The notes beneath the pieces were generated by a model. That model was not told the origin of the DNA. It saw only the letters and a list, made by a program, of their open reading frames with translations, and made no database searches. DNA of 64,000 nt from Streptomyces sp. BHT-5-2. GTDB lineage: Bacteria > Actinomycetota > Actinomycetes > Streptomycetales > Streptomycetaceae. Location: assembly GCF_019774615.1 (NCBI RefSeq), contig NZ_CP081496.1, positions 2,294,001 to 2,358,000 of the forward strand. Direction: 5' to 3'. How positions within the stretch are numbered: position 1 is the first letter of the stretch; each line of letters opens with the position of its first letter. The position numbers were made by a program, and so were the translations under genes. Shown one piece after another: positions 47,809-56,513 of the stretch.

Positions 47809-48258
47809 ATGACCCACCGCATGACGTTCTGGAGCCGGGTGCCCGCCTTCTTCCAGGCCCAGCTCAAGCTCACCGAGGCCGCCAGGAAGGGCTTCGGCGA
47901 CCCGGTCCTCGCGGAGCTGGCCGTGCTGCGCGCCTCCCAGCTCAACAAGTGCGCGTTCTGCGTCGACATGCATGTGAAGAACCTCCGCGAGGCCGGTGTC
48001 GAGCAGCAGCGGATCGACCTGCTGCCGGCCTGGGAGGAGGCCGGCGACCTCTACTCCGAGCGGGAGCGGGCGGCGCTGGCCTTCACCGAGGCGGTCACCC
48101 TGCTGACCGAAGGGTCCGTCCCGGACGCGGTCTACGACCGGGCCGCCGCTCAGTTCACCGAGTCCGAACTCGCCCACCTGCTGGCCGTGATCGTCGCCAT
48201 CAACAACTGGAACCGCGTCAACGTCACGGTCCGCCAGCCCCCCGGGGCGCAGCTGTGA
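47809..48258 (+). CDS. Carboxymuconolactone decarboxylase/AhpD-like protein (copy 2)
   Basis: 149 residues. The same core: KLTEAARKGFGDPVLAELAV, LRASQLNKCAFCVDMHVKNL (Cys-x2-Cys) and AWEEAGDLYSERERAALAF. It is a tandem paralog of the previous gene, recognisably diverged. The ATG follows ACAGGAGTGAACACG. The stop overlaps the next start (GTGA). Confidence 0.9.
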   Translation: MTHRMTFWSRVPAFFQAQLKLTEAARKGFGDPVLAELAVLRASQLNKCAFCVDMHVKNLREAGVEQQRIDLLPAWEEAGDLYSERERAALAFTEAVTLLTEGSVPDAVYDRAAAQFTESELAHLLAVIVAINNWNRVNVTVRQPPGAQL

Positions 48259-49004
48259 CCGACACCGACACCGGCCCCGCCGCGGCGTTGCGCGCCCTGC
48301 ACCGCGACCGCCGGCCGGACGACCCGCTGATCCTCCCCACCGTCTGGGACGCCGCCTCCGCCCGGGTCTTCGCCGACGCCGGCTTCCCGGCGCTGGCCAC
48401 TCCCAGCGCGGGCATCGCCGCGTCCCTGGGATACGCGGACGGCGAGACCCCGGCCGACGAGATGTTCGCGGCGATCGCCCGGATCGTCCGGGCCGTGGAC
48501 GTGCCGGTGACGGCGGACGTGGAGGCCGGCTACGGGCTGTCCGCCGGGGAACTGGTCGGCCGGCTCGCCGAGGCCGGCGCGGCCGGCTGCAACCTGGAGG
48601 ACTCCGACCACGCCACCGGCGCCCTGCGCGACCCGCAGGAGCAGGCCGACCGGCTGGCCGCGGTCCGGGCCGAGGCCGGCGACGCGCTGGTGCTCAACGC
48701 CCGGATCGACACCTTCCTGCGCGGCGAGGCGAGCCCGGACGCGGCGCTGGTGCGGGCCCGCCACTACGCCGCGGCCGGCGCCGACTGCCTCTACCCGATC
48801 CTCGCCCCGCCGGAGCTGCTGCCCGAACTGGCCGCGGCGGCCCCCCTCCCGCTCAACGCCCTGGCCAGGGCCGGCGGCCCGTCCCCGCGCGCACTGGGCG
48901 CACGGGGCGCGACCCGGATCACCTTCGGCGGCGGCCTCCACCGCGCCGCGACGACGGCCCTGTCGGCACTGGCGGAGCGCCTGCGGGACGGGTCCGGAAT
49001 CTGA
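48255..49004 (+). CDS. Isocitrate lyase/PEP-mutase-like protein
   Basis: 249 residues. The (beta/alpha)8 fold of the ICL/PEPM family: ILPTVWDAASARVFADAGFP, TPSAGIAASLGYADGE, VPVTADVEAGYG (Asp/Glu metal ligands), CNLEDSDHATGALRDP and VLNARIDTFLRG. The catalytic Cys of true isocitrate lyases (KKCGH) is not seen, so it is more likely an oxaloacetate/2-methylisocitrate- or phosphonopyruvate-type lyase-hydrolase; substrate unknown. It is the third gene of the MocR-controlled run. The stop codon is inside the palindrome at 49000-49016. Confidence 0.88.
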   Translation: MTDTDTGPAAALRALHRDRRPDDPLILPTVWDAASARVFADAGFPALATPSAGIAASLGYADGETPADEMFAAIARIVRAVDVPVTADVEAGYGLSAGELVGRLAEAGAAGCNLEDSDHATGALRDPQEQADRLAAVRAEAGDALVLNARIDTFLRGEASPDAALVRARHYAAAGADCLYPILAPPELLPELAAAAPLPLNALARAGGPSPRALGARGATRITFGGGLHRAATTALSALAERLRDGSGI

Positions 49005-49016
49005 CGTAGCGTCAGA
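49000..49016. repeat. TCTGACGTAGCGTCAGA palindrome at a gene end
   Basis: A perfect inverted repeat TCTGACG-TAG-CGTCAGA containing the stop codon of the PEP-mutase-like gene. A near-identical copy ends the next gene (49897-49911). It may act as a hairpin end or a protein site. Confidence 0.6.
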
Positions 49017-49144
49017 ATGCGTCGGCGGTGGTGCTGCCGGGCCCGTGCGGGGCGCACGGGGGCGTTCGCGCCCGGGCCCGCCCGCTCCGCCCGGGCCGGA
49101 CCCGGACCCCCGGCGCCGTACGGCGCCGCGCCCTACGATGAGCC

Positions 49145-49900
49145 ATGCTCTCCGTAGCCGTAGCCCCCTGGCGGCGTCCTCCGGTGATCCTGCGGAACGC
49201 CGACGTGCCGCACTACGCGGCCAGCACGATGAAGGTCGCGGTGCTCGCCGCCGTCCACCGCAGCGGCCTCGACCACGACCACCCGGTCCCCGTCGTCAAC
49301 GACTTCCCCTCGGCGGCCGTCGGCAGCTACGCCCACGACCGGGCCGAGGACAGCGACCCCGAGCCCTGGCGGCTGCTGGGCGGCACCGCACCGCTCGGCT
49401 GGCTCGCCGACCGGATGGTCCGGCACTCCTCCAACCTGGCCACCAGCCTCTGCACGGCCGCGGTCGGCCGGGCGGCGGTCGCCGAGGTGTGGCGGCGGGC
49501 CGGGGCGTCGGCCGCGTCCGGCAGCCCGCGCGGCATCGAGGACGCCGCCGCCCGCGCCGCCGGCATCGACAACCGCGTCACCGCCCACGACCTGATCCGG
49601 CTGCTGGCCTCCCTCGAACCGGAGGTGCTGGCCCGGCTGGAGCACAACGCGCACGCCGTGGACCTCGCCGCGGGACTGCCGCCCGGCACCCGCCTGGCCG
49701 GCAAGAACGGCTGGGTCGACGGGGCGCGGCACAGCGCGGCGGTGGTCCACCCGCCCGACGCACCGCCCTACGTACTGGCCGTCTGCTACACCGGCCCGCT
49801 CGCCGACGGCCAGGACACCGGCGACCCCGCGGCCCGCCTGCTGGCCCGCCTCTCGTCCCGCGTCTGGGACTGCCGCCACCGCCTCGCCGAACTTTCCTGA
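49145..49900 (+). CDS. Beta-lactamase-fold (class A-like) serine hydrolase without signal peptide
   Basis: 251 residues. Active-site motifs of the penicillin-recognising fold: S-x-x-K in YAASTMKVAVLAAV (residues 27-30), S-x-N in HSSNLATSL and K-N-G in LAGKNGWVDG. There is no signal peptide, and a stop codon immediately precedes the ATG in frame, so the frame cannot extend upstream. Short N-terminus relative to true beta-lactamases; probably a cytoplasmic hydrolase or esterase of unknown substrate. Confidence 0.85.
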   Translation: MLSVAVAPWRRPPVILRNADVPHYAASTMKVAVLAAVHRSGLDHDHPVPVVNDFPSAAVGSYAHDRAEDSDPEPWRLLGGTAPLGWLADRMVRHSSNLATSLCTAAVGRAAVAEVWRRAGASAASGSPRGIEDAAARAAGIDNRVTAHDLIRLLASLEPEVLARLEHNAHAVDLAAGLPPGTRLAGKNGWVDGARHSAAVVHPPDAPPYVLAVCYTGPLADGQDTGDPAARLLARLSSRVWDCRHRLAELS

Positions 49901-49911
49901 CGTAGTGTCAG
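49897..49911. repeat. CTGACGTAGTGTCAG palindrome at a gene end
   Basis: The second copy of the TGACG-n3-CGTCA-like palindrome, with one mismatch, containing the stop codon of the serine hydrolase gene. Confidence 0.55.
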
Positions 49912-50067
49912 ATCTGTGCGTGGCACGGCGAATTGCCCACTTCGGGACGGCTGGTCCACGCTACGGGCGGCCCCGGAGCGGGTATCAGGAGAACGGACGT
50001 ACGGGAAGTCCGGCGGGCTTGATAGCTTGGTGCCGAAGGCCCGCGGGGGAACGGGGAGAAGCGGCAC

Positions 50068-50379
50068 ATGACCGAGCGGTTCAGGGTCGATCTGGAAGAG
50101 CTGGACGTCGTCGTGCGACAGCTGCGCCACCTGCAGCGCGACATGGACGATCCCACCCAGACCGTCAGATACGACACCACCATCCCGGAGTCGGCGTTCG
50201 GGAAGGGCTTCCAGGAGGCCGGCCGGCTCGCCGGCGCCCACGACGGCATGCAGACGTACATGGCGGACGTGCTCGGCGCACTACAGGCCCTCATCGGCAC
50301 CTTCGGCGAGAAGACCGAGGCCAGCCGCGGCGCCTACGAGGACCAGGAGCACGCGGCCCGGCACCCCGGGCACCACTGA
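50068..50379 (+). CDS. Type VII secretion-associated (EspC/WXG100-like) small protein
   Basis: 103 residues, helical: FRVDLEELDVVVRQLRHLQR, ESAFGKGFQEAGRLAGAHDG, and YMADVLGALQALIGTFGEKT followed by a charged tail. The pattern of two helices with a turn and a polar end matches the EspC/WXG100-like ESX proteins of actinobacteria. The partner at 50442 starts 62 bp downstream. No secretion machinery genes are in this window. Confidence 0.75.
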   Translation: MTERFRVDLEELDVVVRQLRHLQRDMDDPTQTVRYDTTIPESAFGKGFQEAGRLAGAHDGMQTYMADVLGALQALIGTFGEKTEASRGAYEDQEHAARHPGHH

Positions 50380-50441
50380 CGCGACCCCCGCCCGCCCCCG
50401 GGCGGGGGTGACGACGGCGAGGACGAGGGAGGGGGACCGGC

Positions 50442-51893
50442 ATGACGGAGACCGGCCGACAGCACGACGGCGCCCAGGAGATGGAGCGCCGACGGACCGA
50501 GCAGGAGCGGGCCGAGCTGCTGAAGTCGCTCCGGGGGCACCGGCTGACGCCGCGCTCCCCCTCCGACTTCCAGAAGCACGACCTGCCCACCCTCCGGGCG
50601 ATGATCGAGCACGCCGGCCCCGAGACGATCGAGACCGCCGGCCGGCACTGGCGGTCCTCCGCCGACCGGCTGGGCGGCGACGACGGCCACGGCGGCATCC
50701 GCAAGGCGTTCCAGGACGCCGTGGAGCACGCCTCGGCGCACTGGGAGGGCACCGCGGCCGAGGCGTTCCGCCGGGAGGCCGCCAAGGTGCTGGCGAAGAT
50801 CGAACGCAGCTACCAGCACGCCCGCAACGTCGAGTCCACGCTGATCGGTTCGCGCGCCTCGGGCCCGGAGGCCGGCGTCGCGCACAACCTCCGCGAGGCG
50901 CAGAAGGCGCTGGTCAGGCTGCAGCTCGCCGGAGCCGCCGCGGTGCCGACGGCGGAGGCCGGCGACGACGGCCAGTTCAAGCGGGACATGGCCAACCCCA
51001 AGCTCGACACCCGGATGGCACTGGAACTCAACCGCCACTCCCTCCCGCCGGCCAAGCAGTGCCAGATCGAGGCCGTCGTCGTGATGGACGAACTCGCCGC
51101 CCACTACGAGGCGCAGGGCAGGCGCCTCAAGGAGGGCACCGGGCCCGGCGCCACGGGGGACTGGCCGATCGCCCCGTCCGGCAGCCCGGCCCCGCCGCCG
51201 GTGGACACCGCGGTGACCGGCGGCCCCCGGCCACACCACCCGCCGCCCGCCCAGCGGCCCAACGGCGCGGGCGGCGGCGCGGTACCGGCCGGCTTCGACA
51301 GCCCCCGGGCTGCCCGCCCGTCGCCCGACCTCCACCCCCAGGTGACCACCCTGGAGGGCATGGGCGGCGCCACCCTCGCCGCACCGCCCGCCGGCGGCCA
51401 TGCCGTCGGCGGCACGGCCCCGGCCGCCGGCCCGCCCGGCGGCCCGGCATCCGCCGGCGGGTTCCCGGGCAGCGCCGTCATGGGCGTCATCGGGGTGACC
51501 GGCGGCGGAACGCCCGCCGGCGGCGCGTCCGGCAAGGGGCGGGGCGCGGGCGGGTCGCGCCGGAGCACCAGTGGCGCGGCCGGCAGCCCGGACGGCGCCG
51601 CCGCCCGCGCCGCCCCGGCGTCCGGCACCCCCGCCGCGCAGGCCCCCCGGCCCCAGGGCCCGACCGGCCCGGCGGGCGGCACCCGGCAGGGCGGCGCCGG
51701 ACTCCACCGCAGCCGCGGCGGCGCCCGGCCGAGCGCAGCACCGGACCCGGCCACCGCCCAGCCGGGCAGGGCCAAGAGCGAGCAGCCCGACAAGGGCGCC
51801 CGGGGCCGCTCCGCGGGCCCGCGGTCCCGCCACCTCGACGAGGACGAGGCCCCGCACCCGCCGCGGCAGATCCCGCCGTCCGTGATCGAGTGA
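50442..51893 (+). CDS. WXG/PPE-like protein with a long Pro/Ala/Gly-rich tail
   Basis: 483 residues. Residues ~50-190 form a helical domain: LPTLRAMIEHAGPETIETAG, GGIRKAFQDAVEHASAHWEG with the W-x-G turn in HWEGTAAEAFRREA, and KIERSYQHARNVESTLIG. The remaining ~280 residues are low-complexity Ala/Gly/Pro with basic clusters, ending RHLDEDEAPHPPRQIPPSVI. It probably pairs with the small protein upstream as a PPE-type T7SS substrate or a surface protein. Substrate status is inference. Confidence 0.7.
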   Translation: MTETGRQHDGAQEMERRRTEQERAELLKSLRGHRLTPRSPSDFQKHDLPTLRAMIEHAGPETIETAGRHWRSSADRLGGDDGHGGIRKAFQDAVEHASAHWEGTAAEAFRREAAKVLAKIERSYQHARNVESTLIGSRASGPEAGVAHNLREAQKALVRLQLAGAAAVPTAEAGDDGQFKRDMANPKLDTRMALELNRHSLPPAKQCQIEAVVVMDELAAHYEAQGRRLKEGTGPGATGDWPIAPSGSPAPPPVDTAVTGGPRPHHPPPAQRPNGAGGGAVPAGFDSPRAARPSPDLHPQVTTLEGMGGATLAAPPAGGHAVGGTAPAAGPPGGPASAGGFPGSAVMGVIGVTGGGTPAGGASGKGRGAGGSRRSTSGAAGSPDGAAARAAPASGTPAAQAPRPQGPTGPAGGTRQGGAGLHRSRGGARPSAAPDPATAQPGRAKSEQPDKGARGRSAGPRSRHLDEDEAPHPPRQIPPSVIE

Positions 51894-51964
51894 GACCCGG
51901 CGGGGGGCGGGGCACCCGAAAATCGGACGACGCGCCCCGCAGCCCGCTGTTAGCGTCCGGAACC

Positions 51965-52474
51965 ATGGAACCGGTCGGTGAGAAACAGATACGCGCGTCC
52001 TTCGTGAACTGCTCCAAGGGGGAGGCGAGCCGGCTCCACCTGCCCGCGGGACTGGCCGAACTCCCCTGGGAGCACCTCGACTTCCTGGGCTGGCGCGACC
52101 CCGGAGCGCCGGACCGCAGCTATCTGGTCGCCCCGCGGCCCGACGGCCTGATGGGCGTGACCCTGCGGGTGCCGCAGGGCGTGCGGCGCAGCTTCACCAA
52201 GACGACGGTCTGCTCGATCTGCCTGACCGGCCACCCGGGCTCCGGCGTCAGCCTGCTCGCCGCCCGTCGCGCCGGCCCCGCGGGCCGGCAGGGCAACACC
52301 GTCGGCACCTACCTCTGCGCCGACCTCGCCTGCTCCCTCTACGTCCGCGGCCGCAAGCGCTCCCAGCTCGCCGGCCGCCACGAGGAGACCCTGCCGGAGG
52401 CGGACCGGATCGCGCGCACCCTGCGCAATCTGGACGCCTTCCTGGACAAGGTCCTGTCCGGCGAAGGGGCCTGA
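51965..52474 (+). CDS. FBP-domain protein (FusB/EF-G-binding C-terminal zinc finger)
   Basis: 169 residues. Early motif KQIRASFVNCSKGEASRLHL, then LPWEHLDFLGWRDPGAPDRS, and the treble-clef Cys ligands: TVCSICLTGHPGSG and YLCADLACSLYVRGRK (two Cys pairs). FBP domains of the FusB type bind elongation factor G; in Streptomyces these proteins are widespread with no proven role. ATG 51965. The nearest 3' gene (52526) is convergent. Confidence 0.85.
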   Translation: MEPVGEKQIRASFVNCSKGEASRLHLPAGLAELPWEHLDFLGWRDPGAPDRSYLVAPRPDGLMGVTLRVPQGVRRSFTKTTVCSICLTGHPGSGVSLLAARRAGPAGRQGNTVGTYLCADLACSLYVRGRKRSQLAGRHEETLPEADRIARTLRNLDAFLDKVLSGEGA

Positions 52475-52525
52475 GGCGGCGGCCCGGAAGCGCCCCCGCC
52501 GCCGTCCCCGCCACGCCCCGCCGGG

Positions 52526-53362
52526 TCACAGCCCCCGCGCGGCCAGGAAGTCCCCGATCAGCGCCAGCCACTCCGCGTTCCGCTCGACCATCGGCAGATG
52601 CCCGGTGGCGATCTCCACGTACTCGGCGCCCGGTATGTGCTCCGAAAGATAGCGGGAGTTGGCCGGGTCCAGCAGCGCGTCCCGGGTGGTGGCGACGACC
52701 AGGGTCGGGACCGCGATGCCCGCCAGGTCGGCGGTGGTGTCCAGGACCTTGACCAGCGCCGCCTGCTCGGCCGAACCGGCCGGCGGCAGCGTCGGGTCCG
52801 GGTCCAGCAGGGCCGCCAGCTCGGCCGGCGGCAGCGCGTTGAGGTGTTCCGGCGCCACCCCGCTGAGCGCCCGCGCCTGGGCGAAGCCCTGGTGGTCGCC
52901 GCGCTCCAGGAGCCGCAGCCACAGGTCCAGCCAGACCTGGGCGCGGGCGTCCGCCCTGGCCAGCCCGGCGGTCAGGACCAGCCCCCGCACCCGCTCCGGG
53001 TGCCGGGCCGCGGCCCGTACGGACACCGCGGTGCCCATCGAGAAGCCGATCACGGTGAAGGTCGTAAGGCCGGCCGCGACGGCCTCGGCGACCACCGCGT
53101 CGGCCAGCGCGTCCAGCTCCAACGGGCCGGTGGCGCGCGGGGTTTCGCCCGAACCGGGGTAGTCCGGCGCCACCACCCGGTGGCCGGTGGCGGTCAGGGC
53201 CGGGATCAGGGTGCCGTAGTTGCTCCGGACACTGCCGGTCGCGCCGTGCGCCAGCAGGACGCCGGGCCCGTCGGACGGGCCCGCGACGGTGGTGGAGAGC
53301 GGCGGAAGGGAAACGGACGGGGTCTGCGCCACGGAAGTCCGCGCCACGGGAATCTGCGTCAT
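52526..53362 (-). CDS. Alpha/beta hydrolase
   Basis: 278 residues. Classic hydrolase pieces: oxyanion region VLLAHGATGSVRSNYG, VVAPDYPGSGETP, nucleophile elbow TVIGFSMGTAVSVRAAA (G-F-S-M-G), the acid in PTLVVATTRDALLDPANSRY and the catalytic His in EIATGHLPMVERN. Substrate unknown. The start is taken at ATG 53362, immediately beside the palindrome shared with the divergent MerR regulator, whose target it probably is. Confidence 0.9.
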   Translation of the reverse strand: MTQIPVARTSVAQTPSVSLPPLSTTVAGPSDGPGVLLAHGATGSVRSNYGTLIPALTATGHRVVAPDYPGSGETPRATGPLELDALADAVVAEAVAAGLTTFTVIGFSMGTAVSVRAAARHPERVRGLVLTAGLARADARAQVWLDLWLRLLERGDHQGFAQARALSGVAPEHLNALPPAELAALLDPDPTLPPAGSAEQAALVKVLDTTADLAGIAVPTLVVATTRDALLDPANSRYLSEHIPGAEYVEIATGHLPMVERNAEWLALIGDFLAARGL

Positions 53363-53379
53363 GCCCACGAGGTTGCCGT

Positions 53380-53395
53380 TTGACACCGGTGTCAA
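53380..53395. promoter_or_regulatory. Perfect 16-bp palindrome, MerR operator and divergent promoter
   Basis: TTGACACCGGTGTCAA is a perfect 16-bp palindrome in the 75-bp gap between the alpha/beta hydrolase and the MerR gene. It contains a consensus-like TTGACA -35 box on each strand. MerR regulators bind palindromes embedded between promoter elements, so this is a strong candidate site for the regulator at 53438. Confidence 0.75.
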
Positions 53396-53437
53396 GGTCA
53401 AGCCGGATCGGGAAGAAGCGGGGGAGAGGGGACTCAC

Positions 53438-53875
53438 ATGGGGGACGGGGCACGGACGGACGCCCGGCCGGCGGGCCGGATGCGGATCGGCGAACTGGCC
53501 CGCCGCACCGGCGTCAGCACCCGCGTCCTGCGCTACTACGAGCAGCGCGGCCTGCTCCGCGCCGCACGCGACACCAACGGCTACCGCACCTACGGCGCCG
53601 ATGCCGTGGAGGCCGTCGCCCGCGTCCGCGAACTGCTCGCCACCGGCCTGAACACCGAGTCCATCCGCGACCTGCTGCCCTGCGCCCAGGGCGGCCCGGG
53701 GCTGGTCTCCTGCACCTTCTCGTGCGGCGTCGTGGAGCAGCAGATGGCCCGACTCGACGCCGAGATGGCCGAGTTGGAGCAGCGCCGCGCGGCCCTGGGC
53801 GCCTACGCACGACTGATGCGGCGACGCCGCGCCCAGGACGAGGCGCTGGCCACGATGGCCCTGCGGTCGCGCTGA
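53438..53875 (+). CDS. MerR-family transcriptional regulator
   Basis: 145 residues. Winged-helix MerR domain: MRIGELARRTGVSTRVLRYY, EQRGLLRAARDTNGYRTYGA and VARVRELLATGLNTESIRDL. A helical dimerisation segment follows (VVEQQMARLDAEMAELEQRR). Cysteines in LLPCAQGGPGLVSCTFSCGV could form a metal or thiol sensor, which is unusual but not proof of metal sensing. It is divergent from the alpha/beta hydrolase across the perfect palindrome. Confidence 0.92.
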   Translation: MGDGARTDARPAGRMRIGELARRTGVSTRVLRYYEQRGLLRAARDTNGYRTYGADAVEAVARVRELLATGLNTESIRDLLPCAQGGPGLVSCTFSCGVVEQQMARLDAEMAELEQRRAALGAYARLMRRRRAQDEALATMALRSR

Positions 53876-53903
53876 GCGGCGGCCCGGCGCCCGGAGACGG
53901 CGA

Positions 53904-53936
53904 AGGCCCCGCCTCCACAAAGAGGAGGCGGGGCCT
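53904..53936. terminator. Terminator between merR and sdhB
   Basis: Perfect 13-bp arms AGGCCCCGCCTCC / GGAGGCGGGGCCT with a seven-base loop. It lies between convergent genes and can serve both. Confidence 0.88.
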
Positions 53937-53953
53937 GCCGGTTCAGGCGCGCG

Positions 53954-54727
53954 TCAGAAGCGGCGGGTGATCAGCGCCCGCTTGACTTCCTGGATCGCCT
54001 TGGTGACCTCGATACCGCGCGGGCAGGCGTCCGTGCAGTTGAAGGTCGTGCGGCAGCGCCAGACGCCGTCCTTGTCGTTGAGGATCTCCAGCCGCTGCTC
54101 GCCGCCCTCGTCACGCGAGTCGAAGATGAAGCGGTGCGCGTTGACGATCGCCGCCGGGCCGAAGTACTGGCCGTCGTTCCAGAACACGGGGCACGAGCTG
54201 GTGCACGCCGCGCACAGGATGCACTTGGTGGTGTCGTCGAAGCGCTCGCGGTCCTCGGAGGACTGCAGCCGCTCGCGGGTCGGCTCGTTGCCGGTGGTGA
54301 TCAGGAACGGCATCACGTCCCGGTACGCCTGGAAGAAGGGCTCCATGTCGACGACAAGGTCCTTCAGCACCGTCAGGCCCTTGATGGCCTCGACGGTGAT
54401 CGGCTTCTCGGGGTTGATGTCCTTGATCAGCGTCTTGCAGGCCAGCCGGTTGCGGCCGTTGATCCGCATGGCGTCCGAACCGCAGATGCCGTGCGCGCAG
54501 GAGCGGCGGAAGGTGAGCGAGCCGTCCAGATCCCACTTGATCTTGTGGAGTGCGTCCAGGACGCGCTCCTTGGGATCGATCTCCAGCTGGAAGTCCTCCC
54601 AGCGCGCCTCCTCGGAGACCTCCGGGTTGAACCGGCGGATCCGGAAGGTGACGGTGATCAGGTGCGCAGCGTCGTTCTCGGCCGCGTCCAGGGCCGCGGA
54701 GTGCTTGTCGATGGTCGGGGTGCTCAT
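53954..54727 (-). CDS. sdhB: Succinate dehydrogenase iron-sulfur subunit
   Basis: 257 residues. Carries the electrons from FAD to quinone. Iron-sulfur ligands: the plant-type ferredoxin 2Fe-2S cluster in RRSCAHGICGSDAM and RNRLACKTL, then CILCAACTSSCPVF (4Fe-4S) and CRTTFNCTDACPRGIEV (3Fe-4S). Motif RPKERVLDALHKIKWDLDGS-like start KERVLDALHKIKWDLDG. The ATG overlaps the sdhA stop (ATGA), so the two subunits are coupled. Confidence 0.98.
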   Translation of the reverse strand: MSTPTIDKHSAALDAAENDAAHLITVTFRIRRFNPEVSEEARWEDFQLEIDPKERVLDALHKIKWDLDGSLTFRRSCAHGICGSDAMRINGRNRLACKTLIKDINPEKPITVEAIKGLTVLKDLVVDMEPFFQAYRDVMPFLITTGNEPTRERLQSSEDRERFDDTTKCILCAACTSSCPVFWNDGQYFGPAAIVNAHRFIFDSRDEGGEQRLEILNDKDGVWRCRTTFNCTDACPRGIEVTKAIQEVKRALITRRF

Positions 54728-56481
54728 CAGTACTTACGCTCCATCGGCTGGTAGCGGGTCTGCACGACCGGCTTGTAGTCGAGCCGGATCGACTCGGCGC
54801 CGTCGTCGCCCACCTCGCGGTACGCCATGGTGTGCCGCATGAAGTTGACGTCGTCGCGGTTGGGGTAGTCCTCGCGGTAGTGGCCGCCGCGGGACTCCTT
54901 GCGGGCCAGCGCGGAGACCGCCATGACCTCGGCCAGGTCGAGCAGGTTGCCCAGCTCGATGGCCTCCAGCAGGTCGGTGTTGAAGCGCCTGCCCTTGTCC
55001 TGGATGGACACGTTCTTGTAGCGGGCGCGCAGCTCGCCGATCTTCTCGACCGCGGTCTTGATCGTCTGCTCGGTGCGGAAGACCATGACGTTGGCGTCCA
55101 TGGTCTCCTGCAGCTCCTTGCGGATCTCGGTGACCCGCTCGCTGCCGGTGGCCTCGCGCAGCCGCTCGACCTGGTCCTGGACGAGCGCCGCCGGGTCCTC
55201 GGGCAGCTCGACGAAGTCGGCGGTGGCCGCGTACTCCGCCGCGGCGATGCCGGCCCGGCGGCCGAAGACGTTGATGTCCAGCAGCGAGTTGGTGCCCAGG
55301 CGGTTGGCGCCGTGGACGGAGACGCAGGCGACCTCGCCGGCGGCGTACAGGCCCGGCACGACGGTGGTGTTGTCGGCCAGCACCTCGCCCTCGACGTTGG
55401 TCGGGATGCCGCCCATGGCGTAGTGCGCGGTCGGCTGGATCGGGATCGGGTCCGTGTAGGGCTCGATGCCGAGGTAGGTGCGCGCGAACTCGGTGATGTC
55501 GGGCAGCTTGGCGTCCAGCTGCTCCGGCGGCAGGTGCGTCAGGTCCAGGTAGACGTGGTCGCCGTCGGGACCGCAGCCGCGGCCCTCGCGGATCTCCGTG
55601 TAGATGGAGCGCGAGACGACGTCACGCGAGGCGAGGTCCTTCATGACCGGCGCGTACTTCTCCATGAAGCGCTCGCCGTCCTTGTTGCGGAGGATGCCGC
55701 CCTCACCACGGGCGCCCTCCGTCAGCAGGATGCCCATCCGCCAGATGCCGGTCGGGTGGAACTGGAAGAACTCCATGTCCTCCAGCGGCAGTCCACGGCG
55801 GTACACGGCGGCCTGGCCGTCACCGGTCAGGGTGTGCGCGTTGGACGTCACCTTGAAGAACTTGCCGCAGCCGCCGGAGGCGTAGACGACGGCCTTCGCC
55901 TGGAAGACGTGGATCTCGCCGGTGGCCAGCTCGTAGGCGATCACACCGGCCGACTTCTTGACGCCGTCGACCTCGGTGATCAGCTGGTCCAGGACGTAGA
56001 ACTCGTTGAAGAACTCCACGCCCTCCTTGACGCAGTTCTGGTACAGCGTCTGGAGGATCATGTGGCCGGTGCGGTCCGCGGCGTAGCAGGACCGGCGGAC
56101 TGGCGCCTCGCCGTGGTTGCGGGAGTGCCCGCCGAACCGGCGCTGGTCGATCCGGCCCTCCGGCGTGCGGTTGAAGGGCAGGCCCATCTTCTCCAGGTCG
56201 AGGACCGAGTCGATGGCCTCCTTCGCCAGGATCTCCGCGGCGTCCTGGTCGACCAGGTAGTCACCGCCCTTGACCGTGTCGAAGGTGTGCCACTCCCAGT
56301 TGTCCTCCTCGACGTTGGCGAGGGCCGCGGCCATACCGCCCTGGGCGGCACCGGTGTGGGAGCGGGTGGGGTAGAGCTTCGTCAGGACCGCGGTCCGGCT
56401 GCGCTTGGTGGCCTCGATGGCCGCGCGCATGCCCGCGCCGCCGGCGCCGACGATGACGGTGTCGTACTTGTGGATCTGCAT
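54727..56481 (-). CDS. sdhA: Succinate dehydrogenase flavoprotein subunit
   Basis: 584 residues. FAD-binding loop [20 protein letters not shown], the covalent-flavin histidine in [16 protein letters not shown], active-site blocks [40 protein letters not shown] and [16 protein letters not shown], with Arg/His pairs typical of the fumarate/succinate family. Coupled to sdhB by ATGA. The sdhD gene lies upstream with a 32-bp gap. Confidence 0.98.
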   Translation of the reverse strand: MQIHKYDTVIVGAGGAGMRAAIEATKRSRTAVLTKLYPTRSHTGAAQGGMAAALANVEEDNWEWHTFDTVKGGDYLVDQDAAEILAKEAIDSVLDLEKMGLPFNRTPEGRIDQRRFGGHSRNHGEAPVRRSCYAADRTGHMILQTLYQNCVKEGVEFFNEFYVLDQLITEVDGVKKSAGVIAYELATGEIHVFQAKAVVYASGGCGKFFKVTSNAHTLTGDGQAAVYRRGLPLEDMEFFQFHPTGIWRMGILLTEGARGEGGILRNKDGERFMEKYAPVMKDLASRDVVSRSIYTEIREGRGCGPDGDHVYLDLTHLPPEQLDAKLPDITEFARTYLGIEPYTDPIPIQPTAHYAMGGIPTNVEGEVLADNTTVVPGLYAAGEVACVSVHGANRLGTNSLLDINVFGRRAGIAAAEYAATADFVELPEDPAALVQDQVERLREATGSERVTEIRKELQETMDANVMVFRTEQTIKTAVEKIGELRARYKNVSIQDKGRRFNTDLLEAIELGNLLDLAEVMAVSALARKESRGGHYREDYPNRDDVNFMRHTMAYREVGDDGAESIRLDYKPVVQTRYQPMERKY

Positions 56482-56513
56482 GGGTGGAATACCTCAGTCC
56501 CTCAGCCCGGGGC

